From Deltaproteobacteria bacterium (GTDB lineage Bacteria > Myxococcota > Kuafuiibacteriia > Kuafuiibacteriales > Kuafuiibacteriaceae), in NCBI GenBank assembly GCA_016713425.1, contig JADJPE010000005.1, positions 4,092,001 through 4,156,000 on the forward strand: DNA of 64,000 bases, given 5' to 3'. The first letter of the stretch is position 1; each line of letters opens with the position of its first letter. The position numbers and the translations under genes were made by a program. Below the pieces are notes generated by a model. The model was not told the DNA's origin. It made no database searches and was given only the letters and a program-made list of their open reading frames with translations. This document shows positions 1 to 9,000 of this stretch, piece after piece.

Positions 1-1
1 T

Positions 2-1591
2 GTTTTCCCAGGCTTCGGCCGGGAGTACATGCCGCCGTTTGATGAGGGCGCATATCTTTACATGCCCAGCACGATGCCGCACGCCTCGATGGGTGAAGTG
101 CTGAGCATGTTGTCCGAGATGGACGCTTCGATCGCTCAGATCCCGGAGGTGGACAGGGTCGTCGGGAAGCTCGGTCGGGTGGACAGCGCACTTGACCCTG
201 CGCCGATCTCGATGATCGAAACCGTGATCACGTACAAGCCGGAGTATCGCGCGTTGGATGATGGTACGCGCGTCCGACAGTGGCGGGAGCATATTCGTGC
301 TCCGCGCGATATCTGGAACGAGATCGTGCGGGCCGCGAAGCGACCCGGCGTAACGAGCGCCCCAACGCTCATGCCGATCAGTGCGCGCATCGTCATGTTG
401 CAGAGCGGTATGCGGGCGCCGATGGGCATCAAGGTCCACGGACCCGATCTCGACACGATCGAGGCGTTTGGGCTTCAGCTCGAGGGCGTTCTGAAGGACG
501 TACCTTCCGTTCGCCCGGAGACTGTGTTCGCGGATCGAGTCGTCGGGAAACCGTACCTCGAGATCGACGTCGATAGGGAGGCGATCGGTCGCTATGGGGT
601 GTCGGTGGTCGATGTTCAAAACGTGCTCCAGGTCGCGCTGGGGGGCATGACACTGACGCGGACGGTCGAGGGTCGGGCGCGCTATCCCGTGCGTGTTCGA
701 TATATGCGCGAAGAACGAGATAGCCTTGAGGCTATCGCTCGTGTGTTCGTTCCGACGCCTGGCGGACAACAGATTCCCCTCGCTCAGCTTGCCGAGATGC
801 GCTACGTGCGCGGTCCGCAGGTCATCAAGTCGGAAGACACGTTTCTGACCAGCTACGTATTGTTCGACCGCCAACCGGACGTTGCGGAAGTCGAAGCCGT
901 CCAGATGGCGCGGGCGAGGATCGAGTCCAAGATCGCCGACGGGACATTGAAGGTTCCCGCCGGTGTCAGCTTCGCTTTCTCGGGTACCTACGAGAATCAA
1001 GTGCGGAGCGAGAAGCGGCTGGTGGTTCTGATTCCGGTTGCTCTTATCCTCGTCTTCATCTTGCTCTACCTCCAGTTCCACCGCGTTTCGACCACGGCGA
1101 TCATCTACTCCGGCGTTGCGGTGGCGGTTTCGGGCGGCTTCGGACTTCTTTGGCTCTACGGCCAGCCCTGGTTTCTTGATTTCGAGATTCTCGGGACATC
1201 GATGCGCGATCTGTTTCAGGTGGGCACCGTGAACCTGTCGGTGGCTGTTTGGATCGGGTTCATCGCGCTCGTCGGTGTCGCGACGGACGACGGGGTCGTA
1301 ATCTCGACCTATCTCAAGCAGCGTTTCGAACAGGAGCCGCCGTCGACGATCGAAGAGGTTCGCGCGCGTACGCTCGAAGCCGGAGTGCGCCGCGTGCGTC
1401 CGTGTCTGATGACGACCGCGACGACGATCCTCGCGTTGTTGCCGGTGGTCACGTCACAAGGTCGAGGGGCCGACATCATGGTGCCGATGGCCCTGCCGTC
1501 GGTGGGAGGCATGAGCATCGAGCTCTTGACGCTTTTCGTCGTTCCGGTGCTCTACGCGGCGCGCGAAGAATGGAAGCTTCGTCACCGGTAG
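2..1591 (+). CDS. Heavy-metal RND efflux pump, CusA/CzcA family (C-terminal part, 5' truncated by window)
   Basis: This is the inner-membrane subunit of a tripartite metal-cation efflux pump, cut by the window start; the frame is open from base 2. The start of the visible protein (PGFGREYMPPFDEGAYLY) matches the periplasmic pore region of CusA-type RND proteins. The loop is followed by hydrophobic segments: LVVLIPVALILVFILLYLQF (about 1021-1080), TTAIIYSGVAVAVSGGFG (about 1093-1150), IGFIALVGVATDDGVV (about 1252-1300) and a last one ending SIELLTLFVVPVLYAA. The VGVATDDGVVISTYLKQ helix corresponds to the CusA GVAAEFGVV helix, with acidic residues in the proton-relay area. The C-terminus VPMALPSVGGM fits the family's last-helix signature. 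The substrate metal cannot be read from this fragment; the CusB- and CusC-like partners would lie upstream. Confidence 0.9.
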   Translation, partial: VFPGFGREYMPPFDEGAYLYMPSTMPHASMGEVLSMLSEMDASIAQIPEVDRVVGKLGRVDSALDPAPISMIETVITYKPEYRALDDGTRVRQWREHIRAPRDIWNEIVRAAKRPGVTSAPTLMPISARIVMLQSGMRAPMGIKVHGPDLDTIEAFGLQLEGVLKDVPSVRPETVFADRVVGKPYLEIDVDREAIGRYGVSVVDVQNVLQVALGGMTLTRTVEGRARYPVRVRYMREERDSLEAIARVFVPTPGGQQIPLAQLAEMRYVRGPQVIKSEDTFLTSYVLFDRQPDVAEVEAVQMARARIESKIADGTLKVPAGVSFAFSGTYENQVRSEKRLVVLIPVALILVFILLYLQFHRVSTTAIIYSGVAVAVSGGFGLLWLYGQPWFLDFEILGTSMRDLFQVGTVNLSVAVWIGFIALVGVATDDGVVISTYLKQRFEQEPPSTIEEVRARTLEAGVRRVRPCLMTTATTILALLPVVTSQGRGADIMVPMALPSVGGMSIELLTLFVVPVLYAAREEWKLRHR

Positions 1592-1691
1592 ACAGCGTGC
1601 GTTGTCTTCAGGTGATGCGCGGCTCGGTGGGGCGGGAGGCCCAGGGGGCAACCGGCGACGCCGACCCCGCGCCGTGTTGCATGGGGTCGAT

Positions 1692-1736
1692 CTGCGCCGA
1701 GTCCTGCTGCGCTGAGTCGTGCTGCGCTGAGTCGTG
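1692..1736. repeat. 15-bp tandem repeat, 3 copies
   Basis: Three head-to-tail copies of a 15-base unit of the form CTGCGCYGAGTCSTG. The last two are identical and the first differs at two positions. They lie in the roughly 265-bp intergenic stretch between the RND gene and the YjfB-like gene. No gene uses them; an open frame across them would read as a Cys/Glu/Ser repeat without other protein character. Confidence 0.85.
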
Positions 1737-1856
1737 CTTTTTGTGTGGGGTGGTATGGCGCAGTGTGGCCTGGTGACCCCCAACGACGCGGCGAGATCGA
1801 TTTCCGCTCAAGGATTCCGGCCGCCGGTCGAAATGGAGCCTCAAGGGGGTGCCATC

Positions 1857-2069
1857 ATGGACGTAACCAGCGTTGCCGCGTACGGAACGGTGCTTCAGAA
1901 CGCCGAGATTGCACAAAAGGCAGACGTCGCGGTGGCTAAGCGCGCGCAGGACGTCCAGAAGATCCTCGGCGAGGGCGCCGTGCAGCTCATTGAAGAGAGC
2001 GCGTCCATCTCCGCGGAGCGGCCTCCGTCTTCGGACGCAACCGGACAAATCATTAGCCGATACGCGTAG
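1857..2069 (+). CDS. YjfB-like putative motility protein, 70 aa
   Basis: A 70-residue protein starting MDVTSVAAYGTVLQNAEIAQ. The pattern (short N-terminal MDV, a first helix, then VAVAKRAQDVQKILGEGAVQLIE) matches the small YjfB family, annotated as putative motility proteins. It is predicted all-helical, soluble and without a signal peptide. An open frame extends upstream to about 1734, but that part lacks protein character. A purine-rich AAGGGGG sits seven bases before the ATG at 1857, which decides the start. The gene is isolated: no flagellar or gliding gene is visible nearby. Family membership is reasonably secure; the cellular role is not established. Confidence 0.75.
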   Translation: MDVTSVAAYGTVLQNAEIAQKADVAVAKRAQDVQKILGEGAVQLIEESASISAERPPSSDATGQIISRYA

Positions 2070-2186
2070 GTCGTACGCGTACCCCGCCCCCGAACGCGCG
2101 CTGGCCACGGCGTGTTCTTGTTGACGACTTCGTCTTCTTTCTCCGCCTCATCTGATGATCCGAAGCCTCGTACGGCCTTCGTCGCT

Positions 2187-2223
2187 CGCTCGCGACCGAG
2201 CGATCGCGACCGAGCGATCGCGG
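2187..2223. repeat. 14-bp tandem repeat, about 2.6 copies
   Basis: The unit CGATCGCGACCGAG occurs as one variant copy (third base C), one perfect copy and a partial third copy ending CGATCGCGG. It is intergenic and rich in CGATCG palindromes. Function unknown. Confidence 0.75.
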
Positions 2224-2319
2224 CTCTCTCATACCGGCACGGATGCGTGACGGAAGATGAGCGCGTTGGTGGCTCACCCGCACATCGCGACGACGTTGAT
2301 TGAACGATGACACTACCAT

Positions 2320-2335
2320 CGACACCTCGGTGTCG
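2320..2335. other. Perfect 16-bp palindrome
   Basis: CGACACC, two bases, GGTGTCG: a perfect 7-bp inverted repeat. It could be an operator or a small hairpin. It has no T-tract, so it is a poor intrinsic terminator. It lies about 210 bases upstream of the lipoprotein start. Confidence 0.4.
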
Positions 2336-2544
2336 CCGCATCGTTCCGTCGTGTCTCTCCGAGTGACACTGACCCTCGTGGTGACATCTTGAGTTGGACG
2401 TGGGCGCAACTCGGCCGTTGATGGGGCGGTCGTCGCGGGCCGGCGTTGACTGTTCAATGTTCGGCCAGTCCGTCGACCAGCGTTACTCGATCGCGTGCGC
2501 TTCGATTTCGGTCACTCTCCGGAGCATGTCCGCCACCCACCGAT

Positions 2545-2997
2545 ATGGACGTACGGCTGATCCTCGAAAGAGCATGCGCAAGCCTGAGAGCACGCGCACG
2601 AACAAGCGCAGGCGCGGGCGCGTGGGCATTCGCATTGGGCGCATCGCTGGCGGTGGTGGGCTGCGAAAGCTATCCCCAATCTCCGACGCCCCTTGGGAAG
2701 GCCACGATCCCGAGCGACTTCAGCTTTCACACGACGCGAGGGGTTACGCTCGAGGCAAGCATGTCTGAAGCGCTTCTGGAGAAAGGCGCGATGGCGCTCG
2801 AGGTCCGCCGCCAAGCGGGCGACGTGATCTTCCGTGGTGGACTGAGCTCGGGTCACACCTTCGTGGTCGAGCTTCTCGTCCCCACGGGCGATCGCTTTGT
2901 CACACTCGTCGGGACTCTCGTTGAGCAAGGTGAGACGCGAGAGATCCATGCCCAGGCCGACATCACGTCCGGCCGCGCGAAGATTGTGTTGCAGTAG
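2545..2997 (+). CDS. Small lipoprotein preceding the LruC/RHS protein
   Basis: A 150-residue putative lipoprotein. From the ATG at 2545 there is an Arg-rich n-region, a hydrophobic stretch (WAFALGASLAVVG) and a lipobox AVVGC with Cys40. The mature part is one beta-rich domain with FSFHTTRGVTLEASM and later FVVELLVPTGDRFVTLVGT. The pattern resembles the short beta domain that often precedes the LruC domain inside single LruC polypeptides (family knowledge; not searched). The stop is 11 bases before the start of the giant LruC/RHS gene, so the two are probably co-transcribed and may act together at the surface. The open frame reaches up to 2446, but only the 2545 start gives a proper lipoprotein signal. 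Confidence 0.7.
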   Translation: MDVRLILERACASLRARARTSAGAGAWAFALGASLAVVGCESYPQSPTPLGKATIPSDFSFHTTRGVTLEASMSEALLEKGAMALEVRRQAGDVIFRGGLSSGHTFVVELLVPTGDRFVTLVGTLVEQGETREIHAQADITSGRAKIVLQ

Positions 2998-3008
2998 GGA
3001 AGGCCACC

Positions 3009-6000
3009 ATGAAACTCACAGAGACACCCCGAGAAACGCGAGCTTCCATCTTCCTGGACCATCTTCGGTTGACGCCCTTCATGCCGCTCATGCCGTTCAT
3101 GCCTTTCACGCCGCCCGCCCGGTTCCGGCGACCCTCGCGATCGGCGCGATTCCATCCCCTGGCTTCGCTGGTTCCGCTTCTTTGCCTTCTATCGACGGTG
3201 GGGCTTGGCGCGGCGGCGTCGGTCACGCCGACGGTGGCTTGGGCTCAGGAAGTGGAGACCGACTCGGACGGCGACGGTGTCCCGGACGTGTCGGACGTGC
3301 GGCCGTGCGATGCGGGCATCTCGGCGCTTGTCTTCGCGCCGGCGGAAGACATTGCCGGTTCACTCTTGTTCGAGGACCTGTGGCCGCGGGCCGGTGATCT
3401 CGACTTCAACGATGCCGTCATTACGTACAACTACGTCTATCGTCTGCGCCCGACCGGTCACGTTGCTTCTCTGAAGGCGACCTTCAATGTGCTTGCGATT
3501 GGCGCCGCGATCGAGGGGGGTTTCGGCCTGCACCTTCCGGTGCCTCGAACGTCTTCGGGTCGTGTCACATTGACAGTGGAGGGGGAGACGCCTTTCGAGA
3601 TCACACCCCTCGAAGAGGACGGGGAGCTTACGGTTCGGTTGATCGAGAATCTTCGATACCTCTTTCAGGACAACCCCGAGATGATCAACACCCGAAGCGA
3701 AAAACCAAAGCTTCGAGGAAAATCGTTTGTCGTCGAGTTTGAGTTCGCGACACCGGTCGTGCTCTCCGCCGCGGGCGGTCCACACGATGCGTTCATCTAC
3801 TACGATAGCTTCAGTCATCAAATCCACCCGCCGCAGTACGAGGGAACTTCGCAAATGGATCAGTCCCTCTTCGGGACGTACGACGACGGCTCGACCCCGG
3901 GACGCCGGTTTGTCGACAAGCGCGGACTTCCCTTCTCGCTCGCTTTCCCGTCGACCGTTGAGTATCCCCTCGAGAGCGAAGAGATCTCGAGGCTCTTCCC
4001 GGATATCGTCTCCTTCGCAACGTCGGGCGGAGCCTCTCACCAGAACTTCTACGAGACGAACGTACGTCTCGACTTTGCCTATCGCGATGCCGAAGGTGGA
4101 GGTCCGTTGACGCCGGTCCCGCCCGCTCCGGAGCCGCGCGACACGGCGTGTATCGGAAATCCCGGTGCCGTAACCGTGAGTCTGGACGTCTTGGCTTCAG
4201 CGGATGAGGGCGCCGTGTGGACCGCGCGAGGTGTCTTCGACGATCCGATCGGGGGCGCCCACACAGCCACCGTCGACTTCGGAGATGGGAGCCGCATCTC
4301 GGACGTGTCTCTGAATACCGATCGAACGTTCGACCTTTCGCACGTGTACCGCGATGACGGCGTGTATCGGGTGTCGGTGGTCGTTGTCGCCACCGACAGC
4401 GGCCGCGCGGGTGAGGGGGAGGTCGAGGCGGTGGTGCAAAACGTTGCGCCGGTCGTCATCCTGGGAGAAGACCTGACCATCGACGCCGGGGCGTCGATCA
4501 CTCGCTTGGGCTCGATTGTTGACCCTGGCGCAGACACGATCGTCGCCACCGTGGATTTCGGGGAAGGGGCCGGATCTGAGCCTCTCCTTGTCGAAGATGA
4601 TGGAGGCTTCGTCATCGAGCACACGTACTTCTTCTCCGGCACCTATCGAGTCACCGTCGAGGCTACCGATGACGATGGGGCGCGTGGTGAGCGATTCCTC
4701 GTCGTGACCGTCGACGAGAGCGGGGGTGGATATCTTGAGCCGCCGGTCGTGACTCTCGCCGTACCGGGCGTTGCGCTCGAGGGCAGCTCGGTCGCGCTCA
4801 CGGGGATGTTCTCGGACAATGCGGGTCCGCACACGGCGTCGATCGATTTTGGCGATGGTGCGTTGCCGGAGATGCTCTCGATCGGTATGAACAACGAGCT
4901 CGCGACGACGCATGTCTTTGCGAACAACGGTTCCTATACCGTCGAGCTTACGATCACTGATCCGGATGGGAACGTCGGCCGCTCGAGCCAGACGGTCGTC
5001 GTCGACAACGTTCCGCCGACGGTTTCCGCTGGTCCCGACGCAGTCATCCGTCGCGGCGAGACGTTGGAAAGGACGGGGACGATCCTCGATCCAGGGAGCG
5101 ACCTCTTGACGGGGACAGTCGACTACGGCGATGGCGCCGGACCGACGGCGCTCATCATCTCGGGACGAGAATTCGTGCTGAGTCACACGTACACCGCGTC
5201 TGGTTCGTTCACCGTTACGGTCCTCGTTAATGACGGCGATGTCACCGCGATAGAGCGTGTTCAGGTCACGGTCGAGAACGTGGCGATCATGGTTTCGCTC
5301 GGGGCTGACGCGACGATCGACGAGGGCAGTGTCCTGACGCGGGCCGGATCTTTCTTGGCACCGCCGGGCGCCGACATCGTCTGCACCGTGAACTACGGAG
5401 ACGGAGCCGGGGACGAGCCGCTCACGCTCTCTGGCGGTACCTTTTCGCTCCGCCGGACCTACACGAGGTCGGGCGCATACACGGTGACCGTTGCCGCGCG
5501 CGACGAGTTCGGGGGCCAGGGTTCGGACTCGTTCATTGTCACCGTGCGGGACGTGCCACCGGTCTTGATGGTCGACGCGATTGCTAGCGCGCGGGCCGGG
5601 ACGCCGCTCGAATTCCGAGGCACGATCACGGATCCCGGCGAAGACGCGTTTCGGCTCACGATCGACGCGGGGCCGCGAACGATCGAGGCCGGACCGTTCA
5701 CCTCGGAGTTCTCGGTGCCCTTCACGTACGACGCGCCGTCTCCGAACGTTACGGTTCAGATCACCGCAACCGATGTGGAATCGGGCGCCAGCGTCACCCA
5801 GTCTCTGGCTTTCCGCGTCGATGACATCGCGTGTCCCGCGGGCCGCGCAAACTGCAACGCAAGTGCCGGCGACGGATGCGAGGCGGACATCACGACCGCG
5901 GCCCAATGTGGCGCCTGCGGGCAGGCGTGTGGCGCGGCGGAGATCTGCACGGCCGGCGTCTGCGTAACTCACTGTTCGGACGGAAGCCTCAATGGTGACG

Positions 6001-9000
6001 AGGCGGGGGTTGATTGCGGCGGCTCGTGCCCGACGGCCTGTCCGTCGTGCGTCGACGGGCTTGAGAACGGTGACGAGGCGGGGGTTGATTGCGGCGGCTC
6101 GTGCCCGACGGCCTGTCCGTCGTGCGTCGACGGGATTCAGAACGGTGACGAGGCGGGGGTTGATTGCGGCGGAGCGTGTGGTTCGTCGTGCTCTGGGTGC
6201 ACGGGCGCTTCGTGCGAGGTCGGTCCTGAGATTAGTCTGAGGCTGAGCCGCAGCGTAATCGCGCGCGGCGAATCGGTGACCATTCAAGTGACGGCTACCG
6301 ATCCTCAAGGCGTGGTTGATCTGACGCTTACGGCCGGTGGTGTTGCGTTGTTCGTGGACGTTTCCGGTTTTGCCACCTTTACACCAAGCGCGCAGGGGCT
6401 CTTTGAGGTCGTGGCGGAGGCGTACGACGGGCTCGGAAACTTTGCGCACGAGGATCTCGAGCTGCGCGTGACCGATCCGGGCGATACGACGTATCCCGTC
6501 GTCGCGATCGTCACGCCGGCGAATGATGCGACGCTCGTGAGTCGCACCGATTTCACAGGCACGGCGAGCGACGCGAATCTCGAGTACTATGAACTGGCCT
6601 ATCGTCTGAAGTCAGAGACCGAGTGGACGACGGCTTTCCGTGGTACCTCACCGGTCACGAACGGCCTGCTTGGTCGGTTGGATACTGGCGTCATGGAGAA
6701 CGGTCTTTACGACGTTCGACTTCTCGCCGCGGACGTCAATGGTCACCAGACCTCGATGGTTCGGTCGTATCGCATCGACGGATTGGCGAAGGTTGGAATC
6801 GTCAGCATGACGATCCGAGACCTCGAGGTGCCGGTAGGCGGCCTTCCGATCACGATCGATCGAACCTACGATAGTCGCGTCAAGACGGGGCGTGACTTCG
6901 GCGTTGGCTGGAGCCTCGACGTTCGCCAGGGACGGTTTGAGAGCAATCGTCCATCGGGTGAGGGCTGGCAGGTCCAGCAAGGCGGAGGATTCTTCAAGTG
7001 GCCGTGCGACCGCACCGCCGAGCTCGCCACGCACCGGACGGAAGTTCGGCTTTCCTACAACGAACGATACGTGTTCGCGTTGCGAGCGTCGCCGACGTCG
7101 CAGCTCCCGATCACGTCCGGATTCTGCCAGGTTGCCTTGTCTTACGATTTCGTCTCCGGGACGCTTCCCGGCCGCGCCTCGCTCCAGATCATTGGCAGCA
7201 ACACGGCTGTGTTTCCGATCGGTTCGAATCATCTGGCGCCGGACATCATCGAGCCGAACGAGGTCTACGAGGTCGAATCCGTCCGGCTTACGACCCCCGA
7301 TGGTCGCCGCGTGTCGCTGACGCGCAGTGGCGGGACCTACGCGATGTCGGAGCCCAACGGAAATCAGCTCACGATCGACGACGACGGCGTCCGCCACTCC
7401 TCGGGCAAGGAGATCCGTTTCGAACGCGATGCTGAGGGGCGAATTATCGAGGTGCGCGACCCGCTGGGCCAGGTCACAACCTACGCCTACGATGCGCATG
7501 GCGACCTGGTCTCAGTGACCGATCCGACGGGCGCCGCCGCAACCTATCGATACGACGATGCACACTATCTCCTCGAGGCGCGGGACGCCACGGGTCGAAC
7601 GATGCGTCACTATGAGTACGACGAAAGTGGCCGCGTGGTTGCCGTCGTCGACGGTCGCGGGAACCGGACCGAGTTCACGCGAGATCTCGACGCGCGCCGT
7701 GAGATTGTGATGGACGCGCTGGGCGGTCTGACCACGTATCTTTACGACGCGCGAGGCAACGTCCTGGAACGCACCGATCCCCTCGGGCAAGTGTGGACCC
7801 AAACGTACGACGCGAACGACCGCATGCTGACGTCGACGGATCCCGATGGGCGTGTAACGCGTCAGGAGTATGGCACGGACGGACACATGACGCGCTACGT
7901 GGACCCCATGGGCCATACCGTATCATGGACGGCCGATACCGCCGGGCGCGTAACGTCCCAGACCGACATGAATGGAGAGGTCACAAACCTGACGTACGAT
8001 ACGCGTGGAAATCTCCTCACGCTGACCGACCCCGAGGGGCACGTTCAGCGGAATACGTACAACGCGTCCGGCAACCTCATCTCGGAGACGAAGCTCGATG
8101 GGTCAACGTGGAGCTACGCCTATGACGTCAATGGCAATCGGACGCGTGAGACGGATCCTTTGGGCAACGTGACGACAACGACCTACGACGCGAGCGGGAA
8201 CAAGACGTCCACGACGAATCTTGCGACCGGCCGCACCACGCGGTTTGCGTACGACGGACGCAGTCGACTGACGCAGACCATTCATCCGGATGGGAGCGAG
8301 ACGCGCACCGAGTACGGACCGAACGGGCGCAAGTCCGCCGAGATCGATGCGTTGGGTCACAGAACCGAGTTCGCCTACGACGTTGACGGCAACTTGACGG
8401 AGACGCGATATCCGGACGGGGCCCGCACGGTCGTAACATTCGATGCACTCGGTCGATGGCTCACTCGCACCGACGAAGCAGGACGCGTGACGCGTGCGAG
8501 CTATGACGCGCTTGGCCGCCGAACCGAGATCGTTCGTCCCGACGGGAGCTCAATGCGATGGGTCTTCGACGCGAACGGACGCATGGTCGAGCAGATTGAT
8601 GAACGAGGAAACGTCACGGCCTACAGCTATGATGACTCTGGTCGAAACACGAGGATCGTCGATGCGCTCGGAAACGTTCGGCAGCAGACCTTCGATGCGT
8701 ATGGGAGCGTTATGACGGCGACCGACTCGCTCGGGAACGTGATGAGTTACGAGTACGACGGGAACATGCGACGAACTCGAGAGACCTTGCCAGACGGTGC
8801 GCACATTGCGAGCACTTTCGACGGCGAAGGGCGAGTGCTGACGCGTACCGACCACGGTGGACAGGTTACGTCGTACACCTATGATGCGGCGGGTCGTCTT
8901 GTCGGTGTGCGCGATGCGCTAGGGAACAGCGCGGTTCTCGCGTACGACCCGCACGGAGACCTCACGTCGATGACCGACGCGAATGGGCATGAGACCACAT

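Larger units (their letters stand above)
2070..2544. other. Intergenic region with short repeats and a palindrome, no gene
   Basis: About 475 bases in which no frame looks coding; the open frames present are Arg/Ser-rich shadows. It holds the 14-bp repeats at 2187-2223 and the perfect palindrome at 2320-2335. The promoter for the lipoprotein/RHS pair should lie in the second half, but I could not pick a convincing -35/-10 pair. Confidence 0.6.

Noticed and set aside
4197..6449. A 750-codon minus-strand open frame opposite the RHS gene
   Set aside because: Its translation is Arg/His/Val-rich without domains and mirrors the codon bias of the strongly supported plus-strand gene. Long antisense frames are expected in high-GC DNA.
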